Shown here piece after piece: positions 37,874 through 48,100 of a DNA stretch of 64,000 nt. The stretch is from Gimesia aquarii (GTDB taxonomy: Bacteria > Planctomycetota > Planctomycetia > Planctomycetales > Planctomycetaceae). The stretch is taken from contig NZ_CP037422.1 of assembly GCF_007748175.1 (NCBI RefSeq), positions 4,480,334 through 4,544,333 on the forward strand. Reading direction: 5' to 3'. The notes under the pieces are model-generated. The model did not search any database. It saw only the letters and a program-made list of their open reading frames with translations, and was not told where the DNA came from. Position numbers and translations under genes: made by a program. Numbering within the stretch: the first letter of the stretch is position 1; every line of letters starts with the position of its first letter.

Positions 37874-38419
37874 GTGAATGCGTCATACGAATTAACTGTC
37901 GATGATCTTGTGGCATTCAACCAATTCCACAACGAGCGATCTCCAACTATACGCAGACAAAGGACCAAAAGTCTGGTTATCACGTTTGTCGTGCTGCTTT
38001 GCTTGCCGGGATTGATCTTACTCACCACAGACAAGCCTATTCTGGGAATGGCTCTAGATATTTGGCCGCTCATTCTTGGGCCCATTCTGTTTGTAATTCT
38101 CGTTTCGCAATCCTTCAAGTGGGGCACGCGCAAACTCATCAAGGATATGGTCATCGAAGGGCAGAACTCCCAATTCTATAGTAATTGCTCCATTTCGTTT
38201 GACGACACCGGAATCAGTGAATCAAGCTCGTCTGGTAATACGATTCGAAATTGGTCTGCCGTGCAGCGGATCGTCGTCTCCAACGATCACATATTCGTGT
38301 ATACTTCAAGCTTAGAGGCATTCATTGTTCCGAAACGTGCTTTTGATACAGATGACAGATTCAATGCGTTTCTGCAGTCAATTGTAGATCAAACCGGTGT
38401 CACGGTCGAACGCGCGTAA
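37874..38419 (+). CDS. YcxB-like membrane protein
   Basis: 181 residues with a GTG start (AGAGG about 10 bases upstream). The N-terminus ELTVDDLVAFNQFHNERSP, two adjacent membrane segments (about residues 36-54 and 62-84), and a C-terminal pleckstrin-like segment (TIRNWSAVQRIVVSNDHIFVYTSSLEAFIVPKRAF) match the YcxB-like family (PF14317). Role unknown. Together with the gene before it, it may be cargo of a former mobile element. Confidence 0.78.
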   Translation: MNASYELTVDDLVAFNQFHNERSPTIRRQRTKSLVITFVVLLCLPGLILLTTDKPILGMALDIWPLILGPILFVILVSQSFKWGTRKLIKDMVIEGQNSQFYSNCSISFDDTGISESSSSGNTIRNWSAVQRIVVSNDHIFVYTSSLEAFIVPKRAFDTDDRFNAFLQSIVDQTGVTVERA

Positions 38420-38559
38420 TCCATTCTGCAGTTTGTCAACTCACATATTGAGTGCAACACAATAAACAAATGCATCGGCGATGCCAGCCAGGACGAATTT
38501 GAAATCAACGGCACTTGTTTGCTGCTAAGTGATTGCTGTTGTTTCTGAATGACCGGGAA

Positions 38560-39043
38560 ACGATGGGGCGTGTTGAAAAAGTCCACTTTCTGAGAATATG
38601 GAGAGAGTGGGTAGCGGTCATTCTTCGGTATGACCACTGCGCAAACAGCAAAAAACAAAACGCCTTCACCAACCGCTTCAGATTCTGAGCGGTTGCAATC
38701 AGATAGGCTTGGATTTGTACCTTGACTCGCCCGCGATACCGTGCCCGAGACAAACCGTGATTTTGTTTGGCCTCGGCAAATAACCCTTCGCTCTTCCACA
38801 TTCGCTCCGACAGCTTCTGGCGAAACACGGGATCGCGCATGCGTGTCAGTACTTCTTCAAAGAGATCCTGATCAGGGCTGCGCAGAACAAAAAGCCGAGG
38901 AGAACTGCTGCGTGTTCGCGCTGGACAGGTTGACGCTTGCGGACAAACCTTACAGTCCGATGATGTGATGACGTACCGCTTATAGTTCTTCTCAATGGCA
39001 GGATTGGGGTATAGATACTTCCCTGCAGGACACCGAAACCGAT
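38560..39043 (-). pseudogene. IS1182-type transposase remnant (3' part, frameshifted)
   Basis: The minus strand reads FRCPAGKYLYPNP, then CKVCPQASTCP (zinc-ribbon-like), then ERMWKSEGLFAEAKQNHGLSRARYRGRVKVQIQAYLIATAQNLKRLVKA, the conserved C-terminal DDE region of IS1182-family transposases. There is a stop just upstream (near 39045), no N-terminal half, and the usual end (YSQKVDFFNTP) appears in another frame, so a frameshift is present. GTGTTGAAAAAGTCC near 38571-38585 looks like an element end. It is inactive. Confidence 0.8.
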
Positions 39044-39822
39044 CCTGTTACCACCTAGCGGGACACGGTGGAGCCAAAAGGGCAGTACGTGATGTAGCGG
39101 TTCAAGTGAAGTCGAGTTCTTTCGTTTTTCGTACGGACGTGAAGAGCTACTATGCCAGCATCGACCACGAAATACTATTCGCGCAGCTCAAGAAACATGT
39201 CAGCGATCCGCGACTGCTGGACATTCTTTGGCAGTACATGAAACGGACCATCTATGACGGTGGGCTTTACGAGGATGTCGCTGTCGGGATTCCCCTGGGG
39301 TGTCCACTATCGCCACTGATGGCCGCGTTGTACTTAAAGCCGATCGATGATGCGATGGCTGAAACCGGCTTGTTCTATGCCCGTTTCATGGACGACTGGG
39401 TGGAGCTGGCTCCGACTCGCTGGAAACTGCGAGCGGTCATAAGAACCGTCAACCAGATTCTTGCAAAGCTGAAGGTCGATCAACACCCGGACAAGACATT
39501 CATCGGGCGGATCAGTCGCGGGTTTGATTTTCTAGGATATCGTTTCCAGTCGGACGGACTGATCGGCGTTGCCCGGAAGACGATAATAAGATTCGTTGAA
39601 CGAGCTACCTGGCTTTATGAGCAAGGTGCGGACTTAGATCGCATCGGGAAATATGTTCGACTGTGGTTGAAGTGGGTTAATAGCGGAATAGATAGCGCAT
39701 GCATATCCTTAGCGAATGCAATGAATTTGAGTCGCCCGTTTGTCTCGGGTTCCAGCACTCCCCGGGCTGTATGTGGGCTGTTGATTATCCGCCACGAAAC
39801 TTCATGTTACGATAAATCGTAA
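39036..39822 (+). pseudogene. Group II-like reverse transcriptase, 5'-truncated
   Basis: Reading from CYHLAGHGGAKRAVRDV it shows RT motifs: FRTDVKSYYASIDHE (metal-binding Asp), GIPLGCPLSPLMAALYL, the catalytic YARFMDDW (xxDD) near 39377-39400, and HPDKTFIGRISRGFDFLGYRF. The N-terminal fingers that should precede GHGGAK are absent, because the sequence switches at about 39036-39050 to the IS1182 remnant on the other strand; the first codons of the open frame are that element read backwards. The C-terminal KYVRLWLKWVNSG is typical. It is probably not functional. I cannot assign it to a named RT system. Confidence 0.75.
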
Positions 39823-39913
39823 ATGAAATTCATGGGTCAACGTCTTGTGCATGCGTTGTGACGAACGAGCGGGTTCCTGCGGATTGTCATTAAAATCACT
39901 TGTGTAACTCGAC

Positions 39914-42900
39914 TTATTCATTGTGCGAATCTGACCGCGCATGAGGTAGTACCTTCGCGTGCCGGGCTAAATACATAACGTCGTTCCCGTTTTGTGTCAA
40001 GATGTCTAAGTTGGTCTGTATATACCTGGTTATGTCCGCCCAAGTGGCAGTGGCGGCTTCTGGGCCTACATCCCTTTGGGTTCTACTCCATTGGAACATT
40101 GCGTGTGATTCCCATAACGATCCCGCGTCTCGGCGGGCACGGCCTCCGAATTCAATACTCATCGGAAATGGTTGTGTATTCCATTGTTGCTTTTCGCGCG
40201 TGTCGGGGGTATCATCCCACCACATTACCCTTCTAAGATCGACATCTGTTATTTTCGCCTGGACAATCTGCGATAATCTTATCACGCCCCAACGAAGATC
40301 CAATCTCGCCAATTCTGTAATAGGTGATAATTCACCACAGTCGCTCAGCAGTGTCACGATTGTAGCCGCTGTGCTTCCGGAGGATTCTTTCCCCTGCATT
40401 TCCTGGAGAGATTTACGTAGTATCTTAGCACCGTCAGCTGTGATCATGTCGCCCATGAACTCCCTTACCGCAGTGAGAGTTTGGTTGGAAATTGGCAATG
40501 CCCCAACGGATTCCGCCAAGTCCTGGATGTTTTTTTTCTGATATGGCAAGTCGCAGGGTAGTCCCCCCTCCTCTTGATATGTCTCAAGGTACGGTTTCGA
40601 CAGACAATCGAGTTCTGCACCAAACTTAAGCGCGACAAAGTACTCTGCCAGACTCTTGTGAGAGAATTCATAGTACCCCGAAAAATCTGGCCGTAGCAGA
40701 GTTTGGTTTCGTAAATCATAATCCCATTGGTCTTTTTCGTGATCATGCTCAAACTTATGGCTAAAATATTGCTGAATCCGATTCGGAATATCCTTATAAT
40801 GGATCCGCAGATTACCGCTTTTGATCATTTCCCAAGCCAGCTCACATAGGAAAAAGAGCTTGTCTGCAGTTGTGGTAAAGGTCCGTTGCGTGTCGATGTT
40901 TCGCAAGAGAAGTTTGTTGGTGGCGAACAGGTAGACCTGGGCTTGATTCGTCAGCAGACCCTTTTCAGTCTCCTCGACGGCCGCGAGGAGCAACTCCACA
41001 AGAATCGGTTTGCGAGCCATTTCCTTCAGGTTATCAGAGTTCATGACTTGGTCGGCGATCTGATCGGCTTCTGCACCTTTCAGCCGTCCCTTGATCACCG
41101 TGCGAATCTGGTCATCGGTGAAAGGTTCCAAGTAGAACACTTCAAACTTGGGTGGCTTGAGGACGGAAATTCGCCTACCAAACTCTTCCCCGGCGAGAAG
41201 TTTTTCGGCCTCCTCTGACCAGCGGAAGTACTCCGTGCGACTGGTAAGAATTACTTTGCTATTGTCATCTACGAGGTGTGCCAACTCCCAAAAATTGTCA
41301 ACAACGGTTTGCTTGTCGACTCTGCGAGCCATTTCATCAAATCCGTCGAGAATCAAGAGGATCTTTCCACGTCGATTGAGTTCCTCGAATACTTCATACG
41401 GAGCCCCGACAAAGTGAACTTGGTATTGCTCCGTCAACGCGTCGTTAATCAATTCGCGCGCAGAAGTCGCTTTCGTGAAGTTGCGCAGTGTGATCAACAA
41501 TGGCAAACGTTCGGTGGCAGGATTGGCAAGGTACGCTTGCATGCGTTTGTAGGCATAATGCCGGCAGAACCACGTCTTGCCGGAACCGAACTCACCCAGC
41601 AACGAAACGTGCATCTTGCCGCGCTCGGACAACCACTGATCGATCGCACCATCGAGACTCTTATATTCTTCACGTTTCGTTTCATTCGATTCTGCATCAA
41701 GAGTCTGTTTGTAGCAGCCAATATCGACGTACAGTTCAGGGATGTTATCTCCTTCAACGAGCGACGTCAGCGAATCAATGTAAGGTCCCCAGACTTTCTG
41801 ACGGAGAAAATTACTCAGATTGAATATTTCGACATCCGTGTCGGATGAAACTCGGCGTGCTTCTTCCGACACCCGCTTGTCGCTAATAATCCATCCTTGG
41901 TTTGTCTTTCGATCAAGCATCTCGTCCATCTCTGTGACGTCCGTTTTCGTGATTTCACCGCCGATGCAGCGGACTAAGACACGCTGATTGACGGTGCCTT
42001 GCTGCATCGTTGCCATCAAATCGATTGAACGGTCATCATCGTTTAACTGCGGCTGTCCGACCTCGTAGCGGATCGCTCTTAGCCAGACACCAATTTCGCT
42101 TGCCAGCTCTGAAAGCGGTTCTGGACGTTTTTCCATGTCGCTCAGAGCGACACAAATCTCTTCAGGTAGGTGTTTAGTCGGCTCGTAATCAATGACCTTC
42201 GATTCGTTATCAATGACAATTGGGATGGAGTTCTGGGCCAGGACACTTAAGACTGGTAAATTCTTAGTGCGGAAGTCACTGATAAAGGTGTCCTGAATGA
42301 GACGACTGTATTTCATGTCATCTGGATGAAGTCTGACCGAAATATTGACCAAATTAGGCGCAGGTAACGTGATCTTGGTGTTGTTGTGTAACCACCAATA
42401 GACGCTGTTTTGAGGATTAATCGAGAAAGTTTTCACCGTCTCAATGTTGACGCGAGTGCTCTCGATATCCAATTCATCAGCGAACCGAAGCAGTGCTGCG
42501 ACGAATTGTTTGCGACCAGTTTGGTCAAGTTTAAAGCCGATTTCACAGTCACCAATTGCAAGCTTCGTGTGATGCTTACATACGTCCTGTAGGTCGAGTA
42601 GTAAATCTTCGGGAATCTCCCGCGCGGCACTGTGCAGGGTGTTTTTAGATGTTCTACGAGCAATATCGATCCATGCAATCGATAGATAGTGGTGATTTCG
42701 GCGGATCTCTTTTTGTTCGTTGTCTTTGAATTTATTAGAGCCTATAGAAGTAAATTCGATATTGAAATTAGCGCCTAAAGCCTCAGCACATTCCTTGATC
42801 TCCGGGAAATTCACGACATCGCATTGCATGCCGATGTCGTGTAAATAAATCCCAGCGAGAAGTAAATACGTCTCTTCGGGGGTGAGTTTTTTTCCCTGGA

Positions 42901-43105
42901 GTGCCTTGAGTAACTGATTTGCAAAAAAAACAAGTCGTTCACAATGCTTTATTCCATGATCAGTGAAATCTTGAATCACTCGGGGAGCTTCATTTGACCA
43001 GATTTTCTCGACTGCCTCCCGAATTTGGCTGAGGTTGGTCCGTAATGGACTGCTTTCTGGGATTTGCTCGAGTAGCTGTTTCTCTTCAGTACTGAATTCT
43101 GCCAT
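39914..43105 (-). CDS. HD / nuclease-like / NACHT NTPase (NLR-type, candidate antiphage protein)
   Basis: 1063 residues. Residues about 25-290 form an HD-type hydrolase: FTDHGIKHCERL with His50, YLHDIGMQ with His89-Asp90, and FADELD. Residues about 335-420 resemble an Mrr-like nuclease core (RSIDLMATMQQG, then QRVLVRCIGGE) with Asp362 but no clear ExK. The NACHT ATPase follows: Walker A GEFGSGKTW (Lys510), Walker B ILLILDGFDEMAR (Asp587), ILTSRTEYF, and the FSHKSLAEYFVAL winged-helix block near 815. The last 240 residues may be the sensor. The ATG at 43105 has AAAGGG seven bases upstream. Bacterial NACHT proteins are known antiphage sensors; that role here is inferred. Confidence 0.85.
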   Translation of the reverse strand: MAEFSTEEKQLLEQIPESSPLRTNLSQIREAVEKIWSNEAPRVIQDFTDHGIKHCERLVFFANQLLKALQGKKLTPEETYLLLAGIYLHDIGMQCDVVNFPEIKECAEALGANFNIEFTSIGSNKFKDNEQKEIRRNHHYLSIAWIDIARRTSKNTLHSAAREIPEDLLLDLQDVCKHHTKLAIGDCEIGFKLDQTGRKQFVAALLRFADELDIESTRVNIETVKTFSINPQNSVYWWLHNNTKITLPAPNLVNISVRLHPDDMKYSRLIQDTFISDFRTKNLPVLSVLAQNSIPIVIDNESKVIDYEPTKHLPEEICVALSDMEKRPEPLSELASEIGVWLRAIRYEVGQPQLNDDDRSIDLMATMQQGTVNQRVLVRCIGGEITKTDVTEMDEMLDRKTNQGWIISDKRVSEEARRVSSDTDVEIFNLSNFLRQKVWGPYIDSLTSLVEGDNIPELYVDIGCYKQTLDAESNETKREEYKSLDGAIDQWLSERGKMHVSLLGEFGSGKTWFCRHYAYKRMQAYLANPATERLPLLITLRNFTKATSARELINDALTEQYQVHFVGAPYEVFEELNRRGKILLILDGFDEMARRVDKQTVVDNFWELAHLVDDNSKVILTSRTEYFRWSEEAEKLLAGEEFGRRISVLKPPKFEVFYLEPFTDDQIRTVIKGRLKGAEADQIADQVMNSDNLKEMARKPILVELLLAAVEETEKGLLTNQAQVYLFATNKLLLRNIDTQRTFTTTADKLFFLCELAWEMIKSGNLRIHYKDIPNRIQQYFSHKFEHDHEKDQWDYDLRNQTLLRPDFSGYYEFSHKSLAEYFVALKFGAELDCLSKPYLETYQEEGGLPCDLPYQKKNIQDLAESVGALPISNQTLTAVREFMGDMITADGAKILRKSLQEMQGKESSGSTAATIVTLLSDCGELSPITELARLDLRWGVIRLSQIVQAKITDVDLRRVMWWDDTPDTREKQQWNTQPFPMSIEFGGRARRDAGSLWESHAMFQWSRTQRDVGPEAATATWADITRYIQTNLDILTQNGNDVMYLARHAKVLPHARSDSHNE

Positions 43106-43284
43106 CGATTTGCCCTTTAAATTTCTCAACTTGATTACGATACTTCGACATTATCAAAATATTATTAATGTGCATTCGAACTGTTATCTGAATCTTAATC
43201 CAATAGTTACGCTACCCTTATGTGTTTCAAGAATCAATAATTCCATAGAGGAATATGACCAGGTAATAACTGTTTCCCAGACAA

Positions 43285-43755
43285 TTATATTTGTTCGCCA
43301 ATAAAAACAGGCTCTCGATCGTAACCAGTCATCACCTGGTAATAGTGTGAAGAGGGCTGCAGGAGCAAATAAACGTAAGGCTCATTATGCTGATCGTGTA
43401 TGACGACTCCTCTAATGCCTTCAGGGACTTGATACCAGACACCTTTTTCAAAACCAAACGTCGCGAGTATTTCTATGGGTTCCGGAGCATATTGTGTCCA
43501 AGCACCGGATTCCAGCGTTGCCATATCACAGTTCCAGGCTAAAGGAACTTTGATATCTCTTCGACGATTGCCCCACCGCATGACATGAACCGCGCCTTGA
43601 TAGAAGACGGGAAGTAATGGTAGTCGATGGCGCTGCATGAAGAGGATTTCTTTCTGCGCACGCTCTGAACGTTGAAAAAAACGTTCTTCCAAATTGTACT
43701 GTTTAATAAATTCATCCGGTACAGCGTGCCTGCTGACTGTAATTCCGGTACACAT
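43285..43755 (-). CDS. SRAP/YedK-like protein (divergent)
   Basis: 156 residues starting MCTGI, so Cys2 would become the N-terminal residue as in SRAP proteins (YedK/HMCES), which shield abasic sites in single-stranded DNA by a covalent link. LPVFYQGAVHVMRWGN matches the SRAP WG block, and LAWNCDMATLE may be the Asn-containing loop. The Glu and His expected later are hard to place, so the catalytic chemistry is uncertain. Its ATG directly abuts the TGA of the polymerase gene (TGAATG), implying translational coupling and a shared DNA-damage role. Confidence 0.6.
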   Translation of the reverse strand: MCTGITVSRHAVPDEFIKQYNLEERFFQRSERAQKEILFMQRHRLPLLPVFYQGAVHVMRWGNRRRDIKVPLAWNCDMATLESGAWTQYAPEPIEILATFGFEKGVWYQVPEGIRGVVIHDQHNEPYVYLLLQPSSHYYQVMTGYDREPVFIGEQI

Positions 43756-44973
43756 TCAAAAACACATCTTTCCCGACACATCGCATATGTCGTAATTATG
43801 GGTGGAATCATGATAGACTTCATAAAGCGGTAACGTTTCCGCACTTCTAACTGAGAACCTGCCGAGCTTTTGGTTAATGTTACGTTTGAGATGGTCTAGC
43901 TCGCATTGTGGTTCTTCGAAAAAGAATGTTCGTTGTACTTTGGTTCGCCAGGTCAGGCCCTCGGCAATAATATGCATGTGGCTAATGGGATGCTCTCGTG
44001 GTGCGGCTTCCAACATCGGCATCACTGCATCGTAGATCGTGCGAAATGACGCCGTCGGCATCGCTAAAGGGGTTCGACCTAACCAAAGTGCTGTTTTGTT
44101 TGCGTCGATCTGTAGACTTATTTGACTCGCGTAGACTTGATTGTGATCCAGCGTTTCAATCAGGCGTTCAATGTTGCGGACTGCCCAGGCTTTGATTCGT
44201 AGCCAGTCCTTTGTCTTACCACCGCATGAACCACCCCGGGCAATTGCTTTGTGTGGCGGCCTAGTTGTTTGAAGAGGGGTAACAGCATCCCCCCGTAGCT
44301 CCCACCAAAGAGCCTCGCCTTTGATCGTGAGTAAGTCACGAATCATAAGCCGGTCTGCCTGCCTATACTGCCAACAGTTGCGAATGTTTCTATCTCGCAA
44401 TTTACGTTCGCTTTTAGTGCCAATGCCACACAGCTCTCCCACTGACTGAGAGTTGAGAAAGACTTCACAATCCTTTTCCAGAGTCCGCACGCCGTAAGGC
44501 TTAGCTGAGTCGCTTCCGAGTTTGGCAATCGTGCGAGTAGGTGCCACTCCGATCGAAACAGGTATCTTGACCTCTTCTTTAACTCGTTGTTGCAGTGCTT
44601 TTGTGGCTTCGAAGATTGGTAGACCGAAATAACGTTCTAATTCAGACGCATCGAAAAACATTTCATCGATTGAGTAATACTCGACCGATGGAGAGACTTG
44701 TTTTAGCAACTCAAGTAGCCGCCGTGATATGACCTCGTACCAACGAAAGTCACGCTTCACATAGACAGCATGAGGGCAGAGCTCTTTGGCCTGCCAGATC
44801 GCGTGACCAGTCTTCACACCATATGATTTAAGCTCGTATGACTTAGCAATCACACACGCACCCTGATTGCCGAGTATGCCACAGGGTACGCCTCGTAAAC
44901 TGTAATTCCTGACTCTCTCACAGCTTACGTAGAAGCAGTCGGAGTCGATGTGTCCGATTAAACTAGTGCCCAT
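43756..44973 (-). CDS. Y-family DNA polymerase (UmuC/DinB-like)
   Basis: Translesion polymerase of 405 residues. The catalytic palm has HIDSDCFYVSCER (metal-binding Asp) and YYSIDEMFFD near residues 99-108 (second Asp and Glu). IPVSIGVAPTRTIAKLGSDSAKPYG and the helix-hairpin-helix LCGIGTKSERKLRDRNI follow, and a little-finger domain ends near 390. UmuC-type features (no beta-clamp motif recognised by eye) fit better than DinB. The start codon lies inside a small hairpin, TGCCC-ATTC-GGGCA (44968-44981), and has no Shine-Dalgarno. Coupled to the SRAP-like gene. A LexA box was not identified. Confidence 0.88.
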   Translation of the reverse strand: MGTSLIGHIDSDCFYVSCERVRNYSLRGVPCGILGNQGACVIAKSYELKSYGVKTGHAIWQAKELCPHAVYVKRDFRWYEVISRRLLELLKQVSPSVEYYSIDEMFFDASELERYFGLPIFEATKALQQRVKEEVKIPVSIGVAPTRTIAKLGSDSAKPYGVRTLEKDCEVFLNSQSVGELCGIGTKSERKLRDRNIRNCWQYRQADRLMIRDLLTIKGEALWWELRGDAVTPLQTTRPPHKAIARGGSCGGKTKDWLRIKAWAVRNIERLIETLDHNQVYASQISLQIDANKTALWLGRTPLAMPTASFRTIYDAVMPMLEAAPREHPISHMHIIAEGLTWRTKVQRTFFFEEPQCELDHLKRNINQKLGRFSVRSAETLPLYEVYHDSTHNYDICDVSGKMCF

Positions 44974-45187
44974 TCGGGCATAGTATCAGAATAAATAGAG
45001 GTGACCAGTGAACAGTGTGTTAATTAATACCAACTACTACAGTAGAACTCCAAAGTGCTCGGTAAATACTCATTTTCTCGATACTTTTTATAAAACACGA
45101 ATGTCAGCCATAGGGCCAAATTATGACATAGGTGAATATGAAAACAACGAAGACTGCAAAAACGACTGCTAAATAAAGGGCGAGTAT

Positions 45188-48100
45188 CTATTTTGCCAAC
45201 TGATAGATTGAAAGGGACTCGATTCCCATTTGTCCCTGGCCCGAAAATGGGTCGAAGCGAAGTGCCTTGATTGCTTTGTCTGAATCGATTTGAAATAAAT
45301 AATTATTGATTTTCTGACTTGGATTCAATGTGCGGGAGGTGGTTTCGGCTGCATTGAATCCCCGCGAAGCACTGGCCCAGAAAAATTGTACCTGTGATCC
45401 TTTAGAAGGCCGCGCTTTCAGGGCAATTGCTAACGGTCCCGAGATGGGTTTCTCAAAATCAACAACCATTTGTGGGTCACCTTGATTCGACTTCAAAGAT
45501 AAATTATTTGAATCATGGTCTACTTTAAGGCTGTTTAAGTAATGCCACTTTGCCACGTCTGATTTTTTGGAAAAATCCCATGCCATGATTAATTTCGCAT
45601 GATGCAGATCGATTTTTTCCGGATTGATGGACTGATCGGGAGGGGTGAATGTTTTTAAAGCCTGCTTTGCGTCACGAATTCCACTTTTAGAGGCGAACTG
45701 ATAACTGCCTGATTCGATCAATAGTACTGCGCTGCCATTCTCGTATCGCAAGAGTTGAACTCCTATAGCGTTTTCGATTTGCGCGCCACTCTCAGTAATG
45801 CTTTTAATAGAATCAGTCGGTAGAAAAACCGTAGCTGTAGTATTTGCGGGGATAGTCACATTCAGATGAAACTGGTTCCCCTCAAGTTTCCAGTCACTCT
45901 TAATCATTCCGTGAATAGAGTCGTAGGAGGCACGAACCCAATGAATCGGTTGGTGGTGCGCATTACTGCCGGGAGCAGGGGGATTCGGCTGGATGATGAT
46001 TTTCTGAAATCCCGGACCTGCTGTTCTAATGCCCGTTAGTGTTTTGAACATCCACTCACAAACGGCACCAAAGGAGTAATGCGCGAATGAGTTCATGGCA
46101 GCATTATGTCTTCCAAAACCATCTTCTTTGGTATAGCTGTCCCATCGTTCCCAGATCGTAGTTGCACCTTGATCAATCTCATAACCCCAGGAAGGAAACT
46201 CGCGGCTTTGGAGCAAAAATGTCGCTAAGTCATGTTGCCCTGTTGATGAGAGTGCCGGCAACAATTTTCGTGTTCCCAAAAAACCCGTCGCCATATGGTT
46301 GCCCTTGTCCTCGACTTTTTTCGCCAGATGCTGTCCTGTTATCGGAAGTAGTTCTTCTGGTATCAAACCAGCATAGATCGCCAATGCGTAGGCCGTTTGT
46401 GTATCGACTTTGAGAGTCGCATCTTCATTGAGATATTTTTTGATAAAAGCCTTTTGAATGTTATGGTAGAGCTTCTGATAAGCGTCAGCTTCTGCTTCAT
46501 GGCCGATCGCTGCTGCCATTTCGCTCATCATCTCTGAAGAAATGGCAAAATAAACGGTGTCAATATAATCCAGTGGAGTTGTTTCTCCCTGCGATAGCCA
46601 GTCCCCCCAATGATTACCATGATTCACACCCAGATAATTTTGGCTGGTCCGTTTGCGCCATTCCATAAAACGGGTCATCGGCTTCCAGCAGCGTTCAATG
46701 ATTCTGGTATCGTTATAAGCTTGCCAGATGGTCCAGGGGCAAATCACCCCGGCGTCACCCCAGGCTGTTCCAAAATCCAATCCATGCTGAAAAGGAAAAG
46801 GAGCATAGCCAGGGAAGGCACCACTGGGTCGTTGTGATTCCATCAATTCACGCAGCCATTTCGAGTAGAACGCTGCGACATCAGCATTATAGATGGCTGT
46901 GCCGACGTAAATCTGAGCATCTCCAGTCCACCCCATCCGCTCATCACGTTGCGGGCAGTCGGTGGGAAGATCAAGAAAGTTCGCGCGTTGTGTCCAGACG
47001 ATATTCTGAAATAACTGATTCACCATCGGGTCAGAGCATTCGAACTGACTCGCTAACGGAGTATCGGAGAGAATCACCAGTCCCGTCACAGTGTCTCGAT
47101 TCGGTTCACCAGGAAAATTCGAAACTTCTACGTATTGAAAACCGTGAAATGTAAATCGGGGAGTATAAACTTCGCCTTCGGGATCTCCTTTACAGATATA
47201 ATAATCAGTCGCACGCGCTTTTCGCAAATTTTCAGTCATAAGACGTCCATCGGGATGCAGCATCTCACCATAACGTAGCATCACACGTTGACCGGCTGGA
47301 CCTTTTAGTTTCAGCCTGACGACTCCGGCAAAATTTTGCCCCAGATTAAAGATATAAGTCCCTTTGGACCGTTGTTTGATATCCACCGGTCTGATTTCTT
47401 CAGTGACGCGTACAGGGACACCCGGAAACGCCTCTAACTCGGGGCGATGAAATCCCAGGTCGACTTCACGCCCTTGAATTTTGACTGGTTTACCAGGCTC
47501 GGAAGGGTTACGAAATTCGTAAAAATTTGCTGTAGGGTGACCGTTTTGTTCTGCTAGAATCGCCTGTTCCCAGTTTTGATCATCAAAACCAGGTGTTGAC
47601 CAGCCTTTGAATTCGTTACGAGCATCGTAAAATTCTCCCATCAACAGATCGGCTTGACGAATCGGACCCTTTCCGGTGACTTTCCAGGACTCATCGGTTC
47701 CAATCGTTTGGCGTGTGCCATCGGTGTATTCAATTTCCAATTGTGCAATCAATGATGGCGTTTTTCCATAGGTATAACGACCGATTTTTTCAGTCCCGAT
47801 TCCTACTAGCAATCCAAACCCGACATAGCCACTATACCAACCATCGGCGACCCAGGCGCCAATGGCGTTCTCGCCGGTGGAAAGCATGTTGGTCACGTCA
47901 TAAGAATAGTAGTAGGCTCTTTTTCGATAGTCACTCCACCCTGGTGCAAACCAGGCATCTCCGACACGCTGGCCGTTGATGTGCAATTCATATATACCCA
48001 AAGCCGATGCATAAACCGTAGCCCGGCGAATGGTTTTGTTTTGCGATTGAAACTGTTTACGATATTGTCTGGCAGGAGGTAGAAAGTGAGATTTTCGATC

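Noticed and set aside
38995..39035. First codons of the plus-strand reverse transcriptase frame
   Set aside because: They are the transposase remnant read backwards, so not part of the RT protein.
44974..45187. LexA box upstream of the Y-family polymerase (GTGAACAGTGTGTTA)
   Set aside because: The halves do not fit GAAC-N4-GTTC or CTG-N10-CAG, and the planctomycete box is not known to me.
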